Shown piece after piece: positions 10,972 through 22,658 of a stretch of DNA of 64,000 nt. The position numbers and the translations under genes are program-made. The stretch is taken from assembly GCA_002007465.1 (NCBI GenBank), contig LNAC01000278.1, positions 2,022,333 to 2,086,332 on the forward strand, given 5' to 3'. Source of the DNA: Ailurus styani. Lineage: Eukaryota > Chordata > Mammalia > Carnivora > Ailuridae. Numbering within the stretch: the first letter of the stretch is position 1; the number at the start of each line of letters is the position of its first letter. The notes beneath the pieces were generated by a model that worked only from the letters and a program-made list of their open reading frames with translations, was not told the DNA's origin and searched no databases.

Positions 10972-11815
10972 GACTTAAGTTTTTAAGATTAGTTTTAGGT
11001 TTAAAATAACATTTAGAGGGAAGTCAAAGGATTTCCAATTACCCCACACCTGCAGAGCCTCCCCTGTTATGGACAGCATGTGCCAGAGCAGAATTTGTTT
11101 TTTAACCAAGGATAAACCTACACTGACGTGTCATAAACACTCAAATTCTGTATTTACCTTAGGGTTCGCTCTTAGTATTGTACATCTATGAGTTTAGACA
11201 ATTGTGTAATAATATATATTCATCATTGCAATATCATACAGAGTATTTTCACTGCCCTAAAAATCTTCCATGCTCCATCTGTTCATCTCCCCTCCTCCCT
11301 GCTACAAGCATTGATTTATTTACTGTCTCCATAGTTTTGCTTTTCCAGAATGTCATATAGTTGGAATCAAACAACATGCAGTCTTTTTAGACTGGCTTCT
11401 TTCACTTACTAATATTCACTTAATGTTCCTCTATGTCCTTTTATGTCTTGATAGCTCCTTTATTTTTAGTGCTAAATAATATTCCATTGTCTGGATATAC
11501 CACAGTTTATTTATCCATTCACCTAACTGAAGGACGTCTTGGTTGCTTCCAAATTTTGGCAATTATGAGTAAAGCTTCTGTAAACATCCTTGTGCAGGTT
11601 TTTGTGCAAACATAAATTTTCAGCTCTTTTGGGTAAATATCATAGTGTGATTGCTGGATCATATGTTAAGAACATGTTTAGTTTTCTAAGAAACCGCCAA
11701 ACTGTCTTCCAGAGTGGCTGTACCATTTTACAATTCTACCAGCAATGTCTGAGAGTTCCTATTGCTCCACACCCTTGCCAGCATTTGGTGTTGCTTACTT
11801 ACTTTTCATTTCTAA
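10972..11815 (-). mobile_element. Old L1 (L1M) 3' end of ORF2 and 3' UTR, antisense
   Basis: Antisense L1M landmarks run continuously: 'acactgacgtgtcataaaca', 'tatagttggaatcaaacaa', 'aataatattccattgtctgg', 'ggacgtcttggttgcttcc', 'gattgctggatcatatgtta', 'aaaccgccaaactgtcttcc', 'accagcaatgtctgagagtt'. About 850 bases of a 5'-truncated copy. Open frames here are antisense artefacts. Confidence 0.93.
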
Positions 11816-12004
11816 GAGCAGTTAAGTGTTGCTTCTGACATGAATTAGAATAGAATTAATTTGTCAGTCTATTCCTTGGCTTTGATCAAAGAAAGGATTT
11901 GGGGAAATGAAAAGCTCTAATGCCTTTTTTAAATTAATTGAAATATGTAAAAATTTAAAAAGCAAAACTGAAAATAGATTTAATTGACATTTTGCCAACT
12001 CCAA

Positions 12005-12080
12005 TTTAATTCAACAGACGTTTATTGAGATCCTCTAATGTAAAAAGTTTGCTGCTTGTTCCTTTGGGGGATATGATTAG
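12005..12080 (-). mobile_element. Possible L2 3' end fragment, antisense
   Basis: 'aattcaacagacgtttattg' followed by 'agatcctctaatg' resembles the reverse complement of the L2 terminus. Too short to be certain. Confidence 0.4.
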
Positions 12081-12329
12081 CAAAAAGCCACGGACTACAA
12101 CTTTCTCAGTCGCAGGCCTCTTTAGCAAAAAAAACCCTAATAATCTGTTCTAATAATACTGTTGCATTTATCTGTCACTTTGCTCTGACGGTCTTTCTCA
12201 GCTTGCTTGCAAGCTGTGATTTCTTAATATAGAAACTTCTTATGCCTCTGTGAAGTAGACAGATATTAAATACTACTCTGTTTTTTGTTTTGTTTTGTTG
12301 TGTTTTTCCAGAATAGTAGAAAGATTTCC

Positions 12330-15300
12330 AGTATTTGTCCTTAGATCCCTGTCAACTCCTGTTTGTTCTGTTTCTTGGAGTGGATGCTTATGGACAGCCA
12401 CTCTGCATGTGCAGCTGTGGGCAAACTGATGCATAACTCCCACAAAACTTCAGAACATGGCTCCTCTACAAAACATGGTTCTTCTATCCCAGAAGTACTT
12501 TAGTAGTAAGCAGATGAGCCTTCTTCAGAAGGAATTTTCTGAATTTACCATCAGAGCTAACAGATACCTGTGACAGTTCTTTCCCTGACTACACAACATG
12601 AGGTCACACCACGCATAGTCCAGGTTCTTGAACTACCGTGTCTCAGCAACTGTTTGATATTTGGAAGGAATACTTGCTCACTTTGTGTATAGAAGATACT
12701 CAAGATATACATATTTATAATATATGAATTTTAATGGGATGAATAGTTGAAATCACTTAGGATGACCTGTTTCAGACCTTCTGCTTGATGGATTTTCTAT
12801 GGTCAATGATACCAGCAAGAAGGTTGGATATCTAAAAGACTCCATTAAGTTGCAGGCCACTGAAAATTTATGGGGTTCATTTACCATTTTCTGGAATGCA
12901 TGTTATTAATGCATTTAAAGTTCCTGCTAGTTCTTGCTCATAAGGCCCAATAAGCATAATGTCATCAAGGTAGTTGACATGATATTCTGTAAAAATCCAA
13001 GATGATCAAGATTTTGGGGTGCTAGATTATGTCAGACAGTGGAACAGTCGATTTAGCCCTGAAGCAAGTGGGTGAAGGTGTGTTGCTGTCCCTGCTAAGT
13101 GAGAACAAACTGCTTCTGATGGGACTTGCAATTTGTTATAAACAAAAAGACATGCACTGCATCAATAGCTGCATACCAGGATCCAGAGTTTGTATTAATT
13201 TGCCCCTTTAAAATTTCTATATCTGGAGTAGCTGCTGCAGTTGGAATAATGACCTGCGTAGCTTTGTAACAACCCATGATTCATCTGCATTTTTCATAGG
13301 CCAAAAAGGAGAATTACATTGGAATGTGATAGGAGTTACCCTCCTTTCACCTTTCACATTTTTGATGAAGACAATGATCTCTGTAATTCCATCAGGGGTC
13401 AGTTGTGGCTTACTACTCTGGTTGAGAGAGAAAGTTTTGGAAGCCACTACCTCATCATTATACCATAAGAGTCCTACCTCCAGAGGTAAGAGAGGTCGTA
13501 CGGTGATTCTGTGAGTTTCCGAGCATGACTATTCAAATTATATATGCAAGGTCTGGGGAGATAGCTAGAGGCCCCAAAATCCACTTTATCAGTTGACCGC
13601 CATAAGTCTCTGGTGCGCCATGGTGGCATTGCAACATCAACAGAGCTAGAATCTAGTAATCTCGAGATAGGCCTGGACGTTTTCCTTTTCCCAGAGTGTG
13701 AACACCCTAGATATAAGCACCTTGAAGAAGGCTTAGAAAATCTTTCAGGATATAATGATGCTGCTGATGATGCTGAATGAGCTTGCCTAAGGCTGCCCTG
13801 GATGAGAAGATGCACTTCATTGTTATGGTGATCCAAGTCAGACTTCTGCTCACTTGGCCTAGAATTTTTAAATTAAAATTATGTTACATATCTAATAATT
13901 TAGTAGGCTGCCTGTTTGTTTTATTGAAGCACTGTGATCAGTTAGCCTTACTGCAGATACCAACCTGCAGGTCAGACATCATTGATTGTGGTAATTATGC
14001 ATACCTTGTCTTTAGAGGTTGGCCCCTAACATTCCAGAATTTCACTATGTACTTTAAAGTCAGGAAACCCATTTCAGTGGTGACATGTCTCACCATCGTT
14101 CCTAGCTTATGAAAGACAGCCATCCAACATAAAGCTCTTCTAAGCATATAGTGACCTCATCATTAATATATTTCTCAATGCTTTAGTGAAGAGAGAGTAC
14201 TCTAGACTCTCAAGGGACATATTTATACGGATATTTGGGTTTATTCCAACATTCCTATCTTTCTAAGTCTTTTGGTCCTTTCTTCTATTTTATGCCAAGG
14301 AAAATTATGGCATCTCATCCTGATTGAGTTAGGTCATGTTGGCGTCCATGTTTCAGTAATCACCCGACCAAACTGTTGGAACTCCTCACAGTTAGCTAAT
14401 TCTTGGTTAAGTTAAATGATAATAATATATTTGGCTTCATCCTGTGTTGTATTTTACTCTTCTTGGTCTAATATTCATAGAATGTACTCTCATATCTATT
14501 CTCCAAGTTTCTGCCAATGTATATTTGCAAAATCTTGCTATTCTTTTGGAATATGAAACTCTTTTCTCCTAAATGTGACTTGGCACTTATCTCCCTGGAG
14601 TGTGTTGAGATACAACTCTAGTTGCAGGTCTTGAGGCAAGGAGAGATCCTGAGGAGAACAGACATCGTTTTTGAAGGCATCAGCCTTAGAAGAGTTTACA
14701 GGATCTTCAAGTAAGGGTCCTCAAAATGTAAGGAGCTGCTTCTGCTAGCAAGTGGGGCTCTGAGATATTAGATTAAAAATACTCAACTTTGTCTAAGTTG
14801 AACATTTCTTCCTTCCAAGTTCAGGCATCCATTCCTTCCAAACAATTCCTAAACTTTTACATAAGAAACTCTGTCTGTAAATTCATCTTATACTGTAATT
14901 ATGCAATTCACAAAAATATTTTGATTAGTCATACCTGCCTTATGACTCCAAGAAATAAGAATTCTTTTATAATTATCAAAGATACTTTCTGGTCTTCTAT
15001 GACTTGATGTCAGAGAAAGCTCATTCCCAGTTCTTATAGTTATAATTTTTACTGTAACTATCAAGTACTTCAGCCACTTTGTTACTCAAAGCCTTGCCTT
15101 CCATAGGCAATTCATCCCAAGCAGCAACAGGTGATAATTTAAATAATTTTGCTCCTGTTGCCTGTTACAGATTACCAGTATCCCATTTGTCATTGGCCAG
15201 GAGATTGTTACTATGTTCAAGGTTAAAGTGGTAAGTAACCCAGTTACAGAATCCCATCCTCGAGGGTCAGTTTCCTGGGTCCACTCATGTTGCCAAGTCT
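12330..15300 (-). mobile_element. Decayed ERVL-type endogenous retrovirus internal region (gag-pol remnants)
   Basis: Ancient provirus on the minus strand. Its reverse-transcriptase region is legible in broken frames between about 13,450 and 12,700. Codons at 12,961-12,972 (minus) read YLDD, an RT active-site motif of the YxDD type. Upstream frames at 13,217-13,447 and 13,095-13,277 show the fingers/palm region typical of ERVL polymerases, but in different frames, so at least one frameshift separates them. A short gag-like open segment lies near 14,345-14,405 and ends in a stop. Multiple stops and shifts make it non-functional. The order (gag-like at high coordinates, pol at low) fits the LTR at 15,388-15,912 being its 5' LTR. 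No 3' LTR recognised. Outer limits are estimates. Confidence 0.8.
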
Positions 15301-15387
15301 TCTATCAATTGAAATCCAGCCATAAACCATGATACATATTTCAAATGGAGAACTTTAATAAAAAAATTACTTGGATTTTTAATTATC

Positions 15388-15912
15388 TGTTGTAACTAAT
15401 AACCAGTTACCTCAAAATTCAGTAGCTTGAAACAGCATACATTTAGTATCTCACACAACTTCCAAGGTTCAGGAATCCAGGAGAAGTTTAGGATCTTCTA
15501 TGTGATTGTAGTCAAACTGTCGCATGGGATTGCAGTTATCTGAAGGCTTGGCTGAAGATGGAGGATCTGCTTCCAAGATGGCGCACTTATGTAGCTATTG
15601 GCAAGAGGCCTCGGCTTCTCTCTGGTAGTTGGCAAAAAGTTTAAGTTTCTCACTACATGGGCCTCCCCACAAGGCTGTTTGAGTGTCCTCATGACATAGC
15701 AGTTGGCTTCTCTCAAAGGGAGTGATCTAAGAGCAGGATGAAGCTGTGATACCTTTTGTGACCTAGCCACACACTATCATGTGTGTCATATTCTACTCAT
15801 TTGAAGCAAGTCACCAAGTCCAGCCCACAATCAAAGGGAGATGAATTATGGTCCACCTTTTAGAGAGAAGGGTATTGAAAAATTTGTGACATATTTTGAA
15901 ACCCATCACACA
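15388..15912 (-). mobile_element. ERVL-class LTR, antisense (probable 5' LTR of the adjoining provirus)
   Basis: In its own orientation it begins TGTGTGATGGG and ends with ACAACA, as LTRs do (TG...CA). Plus-strand landmarks are 'cagtagcttgaaacagcata', 'gaaggcttggctgaagatgg', 'atctgcttccaagatggc', and 'agcaagtcaccaagtccagc'. Same strand as the ERVL internal region to its left, and placed where a 5' LTR should be. Assigned by remembered consensus; subfamily open. Confidence 0.7.
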
Positions 15913-17200
15913 CCAGGATTAGGAGCGTGAAAGAACAGAAAAGGAATCCCAAGCTAAGTCCAATATTAGTATGTGTGAATGCAGCTACTACTCATAGTGT
16001 TGAAGAACAAAAGGATACTGGTGTATGTGATGGCTCAGGGGACTGGTCTCTGTGGCTGGTGCTTCGAGTGATGAATATCGTGTGGCTGTCATGTGGCTCT
16101 CCAAGAAGGCTACCACTTGGCTATTGTTCAGCTCTTGGGGAAGAGATGCTATGGGACTGGTGCTCTCTGAAAAGTGCATGGTGTCGCTGGTACTCTGTCA
16201 CTGAAGGGGCAGAGCCAGCCCAAAGGGCTGAAGCATTGTTGGTATGGTATTTGTTTTCTGCTGCTGGAGGAAAACTTATAGGAACTGTAAATAGAAAGAA
16301 GAGTTCATTCTTCCCTCCTCCTGTCTTTCAATTTCACACTAGTCTCTTTCCCTGACAGAAACTAACAGGAATCCATCTGGCAAGGAAATATTGAAAATAT
16401 AGTACAAAAAAGCAGAGTGCGTCTGGGTTGACTTGGCACTAAGAGATAATAGGTAACTAACTGGCATAGCCTGATTTTGGATTATGTTTTTCTTACAGGT
16501 ACTAGCTCTCAAATTACCCTTCTTAATTCTTCACATTGAATCATGAAGGCCATCATATCTGGTCCAGATACCCATCTGACCTCTTCCTAGTAAGTGGCTG
16601 GTGGCTTTATGGGTTGAATATTCTGTATTTTAGAAGTACTTAAGCAGATTTGTGGTAGATGCATTTTAATAGAAAAAGGCTTGAAAAGTCAAAGTCATTT
16701 GATTTAACCATTATTTCAGACCTCCAGTAGCCTGTTGCAAATGGAGGCTGGCTATACACAGTTTGGATATCTAGAAGTCTCCATCAGGCCACCAATAATG
16801 GTCCAGTCTCTCTCTCTTTCCCTCTTCCACGTTCTCCTGGCAAATATGGTAAATATGCCCCAGTTTATAGTTGTCCTATAATGTTTGCTCTGGGCCAGAG
16901 TTGACCAAGTGACCTCCTGAAAGTTTGCAGCTTTGGAGAAGATTGTGCACTGGGCACTGTTTTAGGTCTCTGCAAAAGAATATTGTCATTGCATGAGTAG
17001 TTCACAGCCTTGCCCCTTCCCAGGTATTGTTTGAATAAGGTACCACAAATGGACAAATTCTTCCCACCAAGTTTGCCAAGAACCCATCTAATCCCAGCTG
17101 CTTTTTGTACCCTGAACAGGGAGTTTCTGCAGTCCATGTGGGTTGAACAGTTCAAATAGATTTGTGCCACCTTAGCTCACACCATTCTCTCTTTACATTC
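15913..17200. other. Unassigned DNA right of the ERVL LTR, possibly ERV-derived
   Basis: Contains a 142-codon plus frame (15,927-16,355) and a 101-codon minus frame (16,865-17,170), neither recognised. Positions 16,718-16,800 share the words 'tttcagacct' and 'ttggatatcta' in order with 12,769-12,840 inside the ERVL region, on the same strand and at similar spacing. This may mean that a related retroviral internal segment continues here, or it may be chance. Confidence 0.35.
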
Positions 17201-17419
17201 TCACCACACAACCCTTAGTTTAGTAGATCCAATCAGGAAGTTGATGGAAAAATGTACATAAGAAACTAGCAACTGAATAATATTTTGCAATTTCTCTTCT
17301 GGTTTTTGAGATTTCATTCGTTCTTGTCACCCACTTCCCAGCCAAACAATGGAGGAGGCAGAATTTGTCATAGTCTCAGTCTTTCTTTGCCCTTTAGGGT
17401 TCCTGTCCTTCATCCCTCC

Positions 17420-18775
17420 TATGTGCTACTTTATGTCCCACTCTGATGGTGCCTTTGTGATTGGATGACCTGATAAAATTCATAACTTCCCTGTATATAC
17501 ATTTTCTCATCTGATTATTTGACCTAGTCAACTCTTCTCTTTGAATGTCCACTAGGTACTTCACACTTAAAATGCCCCAACTAGGTGCCTAAGTGGCTCA
17601 GTCGGTTAAGCCGCTGCCTTCAGCTCAGGTCATGATCCCAGGGTCCTGGGATCGAGTCCCACGTCGGGCTCCCTGCTCCATGGAGAGCCTGCTTCTCCCT
17701 CTCCCTCTGTCTGCCTCTCTGCCTACTTGTGCTATCTCTCTGTCAAATAAATAAATAAATAAACTCTAAAAAAAAAAAATTAAAAAAAAAATGCCCCAAC
17801 TAGCTCCTGATCATAGCAATGCCCCCAAACACACACTATCCTCAGTCTTTCCACTTCAGTTGATGAAGACACCATCCTTCCAGTTAGTTGCTCAGGCCAA
17901 AAAAATCTCAGTTATCCTTGTCTGCTTTCTTTCTTGAATTCCTCATAATCAATATGTTAGCAAATCCTGTTGGCTCTACTATCAAAATGTATACAGAATC
18001 TTTCTACTTCTCACCACCCACTACTACTACTACTGGTCCACACCACTGTCACCTCTTACCCTGATCAGGGCAATGGCCTCCCACCTGGTTTATCTACTCC
18101 CATCCTTGCCTCAGTTTGTTCTCTTCTCAACAAAGTGTAAAGAGCAGGTCACTCTTTGGCTCGAACCCTCCAGTTGCTTCTCATCTCACTCAGACGAAAC
18201 CTGCCTTTGCAATGTCCACAAGGGTTCTGTGATGACTGAGCCCCTCAATAATCCTCTGACCCCATCTTCTACTTCTCTTCCTTTTGTTCCTTCCAGATGA
18301 CACACACTTTGTTCTTTTTCTTTTAACAAATCATACAAATTCCTCCCTCATGATCTTTGGACTAGCTTTTCCCTCTGCCTGGAAACCCTTCTTATTCCGG
18401 TATTTGCATGTTTGCCCCAGCCCTCCACCAGTCTTCTCTCAAATATTACCTTCTCAAGGATGACTTCCCCAATCACTGAATTTAAATTGGAAACCTCCTC
18501 AACTTTCTGCCTGGCATGTTCTCTCCCTCTTCCCCTATTTTATTTTTATTCACTAATCACTATTTGGCAAACCTAAGCAGCCAAGAAAAAAAATACATTT
18601 TACTGATGGTTTGTTGATTGTCTATCTCCTCCCAATATAACATAAGCCATATGAGATCTTAGATTTTTTTTTGTCCATTTTGTTCATTCCTGTGTCCTGA
18701 GTTTGTAGAGGAGTGCTTGGCACATAGTAGGCCTTTAGCAAATATTGGTTGAATGAATAAGTATATGTATAAGTA
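17420..18775 (+). mobile_element. Long L2 LINE 3' half, sense, split by a Can-SINE
   Basis: L2 blocks run in order: 'aatgtccactaggtacttc', 'aaaatgccccaactagctcc' (interrupted), 'gcaatggcctcccacctgg', 'aaccctccagttgcttctc', 'ccctctgcctggaaaccctt', 'aaggatgacttccccaatc', 'gcttggcacatagtaggcct', 'aaatattggttgaatgaata'. Over 1.1 kb of L2 remains. The Can-SINE at 17,585-17,787 splits it, so the L2 is older. Confidence 0.92.
17585..17787 (+). mobile_element. Can-SINE, sense, with 16-bp target duplications
   Basis: Full head 'ggtgcctaagtggctcagtc', B-box region 'ggtcctgggatcgagtccc', CT-rich region, 'tgtcaaataaataaataaat' and A-rich tail. The L2 target 'aaaatgccccaactag' occurs at 17,569-17,584 and again at 17,788-17,803, proving insertion by target-primed reverse transcription. 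Confidence 0.98.
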
Positions 18776-19585
18776 TATGCATGAAAAAATAAATCTCTTA
18801 AACAGAATAGAGGGGGTACTAGATGTTCTATAAAGCCCTTTCACTTCTAAATCTATAAAAATGAAGCTCAGGGTAGGGTTCCTTCTGGGATGCAGTATAG
18901 GCTGTACATTTAAGAGCTGGTAATATATTAGCACCGAATAATCAAAACCCTCACCAGCCACAAAAACCCACCATGACCTTATTGATCATGCATATAGGCA
19001 AGATACCAACCCTGCAGATACCCAGGAGCATCTGCATTTTAAAAGGATTCTTTTAAAAAGGATCCTTTTAAAGATTGAGAAGCCAGAGGTTCTCATTTTG
19101 TAATAGAAATTTCAGCACTCTAGTGTGCCAGTAGTAGTAAGTATTTGACAGTTCATCGCACCTCTAGAAAGGATGTCTATTCTGAACACACATAAGGTTA
19201 ATCCTGAATTTTCATGTAAATCTCAGAAATCTAAACAGACTAGGAATAGAATTTGTGTGATGTTTTCTCCCTGGGCTGTAGAATTTTTCCTGCCTTGGTT
19301 CAGTTGTTGTTCAGCAGCTGAGTGGAAAAGCAAAGCAGTTTTTTTGAGTCCTTAGGAGTGTATTTGAGGAGGTTGACACTAAGAAGGAAGCCCCTAAGGA
19401 GCTTTCAGTAATGAAACAATTAACCAGCAAGGTCATCTCCAATCTGTGGCAGCATTTGATACTGGCATAATGTACACTGCTTTACCCTGCTGTAGACATT
19501 GTCATATTAGAGAAAAAATATATTTGGAGAAGGATGACATAAAAACCAGTGACCGGATCTCCAGTTCAGTGACAAAATAGGAAAG
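18776..19585. other. Unassigned DNA
   Basis: No clear repeat. Around 19,030-19,105 'aggagcatctgcattttaaa' and 'gccagaggttctca' weakly resemble a MER5-type DNA transposon end. The same spot has TTTTAAAAGGAT/ATCCTTTTAAA inverted words. Not called as an element. Confidence 0.4.
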
Positions 19586-19589
19586 AATT

Positions 19590-20590
19590 TGTTCATTCAT
19601 TCATTCATTCAACAGATATTTATTGACTACTTACTATATGCAAGTCACTTTTTTTGTGCAATGTCACGCTTTGTGACATTCCTTTTGGTAGAATGGGTTG
19701 CATGTTTTATTCATTCAGTCACACAACATCAGTTGAGTGCCAAACATGTGTCAGATACTGTGCAAGGCTGTGGGGATACAAAGTAAGCCGATGCAGACCT
19801 TGTCATTGGGAGTTTTCTTTCCGGGAGAAGGGAGACATGTTTTCGATATCTGGGCAAAGTGCAGGGGGAGGCCACACAGGAAGGGGTGGTTCAAAGTTCT
19901 GGTAAGATAAATAAAGACTTCGTAGAGAAGGGAGCGTCTGGAATGAGTCTTGGCAAAGGAGGAGGTGTTTGTTTGGACGGGAGGTTGAAGACAGGAGGCA
20001 GGCTTTTCAGGCAAAGGGATTCAGTACAAGTAAAGGCAGGGAGTTATGAAACCACATAGAAGAGTCAGAGTTATAAGAATCGTGAGGTCAAGACAACTGC
20101 GAGGACAGATAATTTAGGGTCTTCTATGTCATTTTAAGAATTTTGCTCTTTGTTCTGTAAACTATGGAGAGCCTTTGAAGGATTTTAAGAAAGAGGGTTA
20201 CGTGATCTTTCTTAGCTTTTAAAGATCACTATCACTTTGGTAGCATTTGGAGAATGAATTATAGGAAGTGAGATTAGACACAGCGAGACAGTTAGGGGGC
20301 TATTTCCAGACTGAGATAAAGGGTGATGCCGCTGAACTCTGGCCATCAAAGGAGGAAGGAGAGGAGGGTATAGGTATGAAAAATGGTAAGGACATGGGAT
20401 TGACAGGGTTAGTCAATGGAGCGGAGGGAGGTGGCATAAAGGGAGAAGAAAAGAAGAAATTCTTGCTCTCTTGCTTGAGTAAGGGAGTAAGCGGTGGTAT
20501 CTTCTATAGAGACAAGAAACTCTGGAGGAGAGCAGTTCTCAGTCTTGACGGGAAGTCTGGTTTTGGAGTTGTCTGCATGGTCTAGCTAAA
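19590..20590 (-). mobile_element. Long L2 copy, antisense
   Basis: Begins with (TTCA)n and 'caacagatatttattgacta', then 'tactgtgcaaggctgtgggg', 'ggcaggcttttcaggcaaag', 'tttagggtcttctatgtcat', 'ggagagcctttgaaggattt', 'gttacgtgatctttcttagc'. This is the antisense L2 3' half in correct order across about 1 kb. Open frames inside it (up to 105 codons) are not genes. Confidence 0.88.
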
Positions 20591-20834
20591 GATCCACACG
20601 TAGCACCCACCAGTAGGCACTGGTAAGCTCACGCAGAAGGTATTTGCAAGTGAGACAAGTTTGGGGATCCCCTGCAGTATGAGGGTGGGCTGGGGAAGGG
20701 TCTGCTCAACACTGTCCCTGCAGGACTTCCTAAACCTCTAAACCAGATACAGGTTTTTGTCTGATGTGCATACTTTCAGTTAATGTATTTGATAAAAGAT
20801 CCAAAAAATGTAGCTCAATAAATGGTATCAAATC

Positions 20835-21045
20835 GGGGGACCTGCGTGGCTGTCGGTTGAGCGGCTGACTTCTGCTCAGGCCATAATCTCTGGGTCCTGG
20901 GATTGAGCCCCATGTCAGGATCCCTGCTCTGCAGGGAGTCTGCTTCTCCCTCTCTCCCTCCCTATGCCCCCTACCTCTGCTCCTGCTCTCTCTAATACAT
21001 AAATTCTCTCTAATAAATAAATCCTCTCTAATAAATAAAAATCTT

Positions 21046-21079
<34 letters not shown>

Positions 21080-21083
21080 AAAC
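20835..21083 (+). mobile_element. Can-SINE, sense, with expanded (TAAATA)/(AAAT)n tail
   Basis: Head 'ggggacctgcgtggctgtcg' is diverged. 'ggtcctgggattgagcccc' and 'tccctgctctgcagggagtc' are clear. The CT-rich part is followed by three partial repeats of CTCTCTAATAAATAAA and a run of about nine AAAT units. Clear target duplications were not found. Confidence 0.95.
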
Positions 21084-21465
21084 TTATCATGGTTCTAACC
21101 ATTCAATTCCATGGTTAAAAGCAGGGAGTCTGCCTTAACTGCACTGATCCTGTTCGTGTGACTTCTCAGCTGACGAGGCCATGGTGGTCCTTTCCCACCT
21201 CTTCTCATTGCTGGTTGAGACTTAAAATTGAAGTATTAGAATTCTATTCCTTGAGTTTCGGACTAACAATAGTTAAAATCTATTCGCCCTGCTAAGTGGT
21301 AGGGCTTAACATTTGCCCATTATATACTTGCACTTTAATAATAATAAAGTTTCCATGCCTTACCTGCAGAATATTTAATTGCTTCCATATCTATGGCCCA
21401 TAACACTTATTAATACCCTATTATAGTTCTAATCTTGTGCTGTTAATATTATGCTTTCCATGACA
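21084..21465. other. Unassigned DNA
   Basis: AT-rich; no gene and no confident repeat. Confidence 0.4.
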
Positions 21466-21469
21466 TTCT

Positions 21470-21575
21470 CTGTTAGACTGTGTCTCCAAGTGCAGGGGAG
21501 AGACCTACCATATTCATCAGTGTATCCAGTCTTAAATACAGTAGGTATTCAGTTACATTTTTGAGTGAATGAACC
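21470..21575 (+). mobile_element. L2 3' end fragment, sense
   Basis: 'agtgcaggggagagacctac' and 'cagtaggtattcagttacat' followed by 'gagtgaatgaac' match a diverged L2 terminus. Confidence 0.55.
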
Positions 21576-21604
21576 ACCGTTTTCAGAAATAGCACCTGAT
21601 TGAT

Positions 21605-21830
21605 CCCTAAAGTTTCAGAGCACTTTAACTCATTTATTTTGTAACTGTAACATGTGTACATGGGAAGGAAGTGGATTTACTATCTCTATTTTACATCCAA
21701 GGAATGGTACTGAAGAGAGGGTAAGTGGCTTGAGCAAGGTTATCCAGTCGGGAAGAGATGGGACCTGAACCTGGGTTTTCTTTCTCATCCCATCTTCTTC
21801 CTTTTACTCTCTGCATTGCTGTGCCTGTCC
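21605..21830 (-). mobile_element. MIR SINE, antisense
   Basis: Antisense MIR order: 'tatctctattttacatccaa', 'gagggtaagtggcttgagca', 'aaggttatccagtcgggaag', 'gggacctgaacctgggtttt'. The last block is the tRNA-derived B-box region. Confidence 0.75.
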
Positions 21831-22463
21831 AAAAAGAGGTTTTGAAAGAGCGCTGGGCCCTTCAGAGAAGTATGGGGTAAATGAGATTTCGTTTCAGAAC
21901 ACGGATGCTGGGAATAGAGGTGAAAAACTACATCCACTGCCAATTTTGTCTAGAGTAGCCTTGAAAGCTAACATTTTATAAAGACACCACTGAGCTCAGA
22001 TTTCCACAGAGGGCAGGTCAGCAGTAATCCTGGCATTATGTGCTCTCAGGCCTGTGACCACAACATAATGCTAGGGAAAGAAATCTTACAGTCAGTTTGT
22101 GAACTCCATTTGAAAAAGCAGGTGTGGTTGCAAAGAGCCAGGAATACAGGGAGTGTGAGTTACAGGGCAGATGTTAAATATTCATCTCCAGAAAGGATCA
22201 TTGGGGTTCATAATAGCATTGACTGCACTCTAGTTTTATTTTCTTGGTTTGGAAACAGGCTTCTGTTGCTGCAGACTCCAAAGGCCAGATTTAAAAATTC
22301 TGTGTTAAAGGGAAATAAACATTATTCATGTGGCAGAATTCAGTACACTGAAATTAAGTGCTGTGATGGCTAAATTTGTCTAAAAGGGGATGTGCCCTCT
22401 ACCATTCTTAGGTCAAGAGCTCTTTTGTTTAGGGTCTGTGGGGTGGTGCATGAAGGGCCAGGA
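21831..22463. other. Unassigned DNA up to the assembly gap
   Basis: A 111-codon plus-strand frame (22,038-22,373) has no recognisable product. No repeat seen. Confidence 0.4.
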
Positions 22464-22489
22464 TGGGAGGGAGGAGGGAGTGGGGGAGG
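22464..22489 (+). other. G-quadruplex-type G-rich run at the gap edge
   Basis: Four runs of three or more G (ggg-a-ggg-agga-ggg-agt-ggggg) lie within 26 bases immediately before the N run. The far side of the gap is also purine-rich (gggaagggaagg). Such sequence stalls polymerases, a likely reason for the gap. Confidence 0.8.
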
Positions 22490-22658
22490 NNNNNNNNNNN
22501 NNNNNNNNNNNNNNNNNNNNNNNNNNNNNNNNNNNNNNNNNNNNNNNNNNNNNNNNNNNNNNNNNNNNNNNNNNNNNNNNNNNNNNNNNNNNNNNNNNNN
22601 NNNNNNNNNNNNNNNNNNNNNNNNNNNNNNNNNNNNNNNNNNNNNNNNNNNNNNNNNN
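22490..22658. other. Assembly gap (169 N)
   Basis: An unbroken run of N. True size and content are unknown. Flanks on both sides are G/A-rich. Frames reported across it are meaningless. Confidence 1.

Noticed and set aside
15927..16355. 142-codon plus-strand frame
   Set aside because: No domain, Kozak context or splice support; sits in possible ERV-derived DNA.
19030..19105. MER5-like DNA transposon end
   Set aside because: Only two short words agree; too weak to call.
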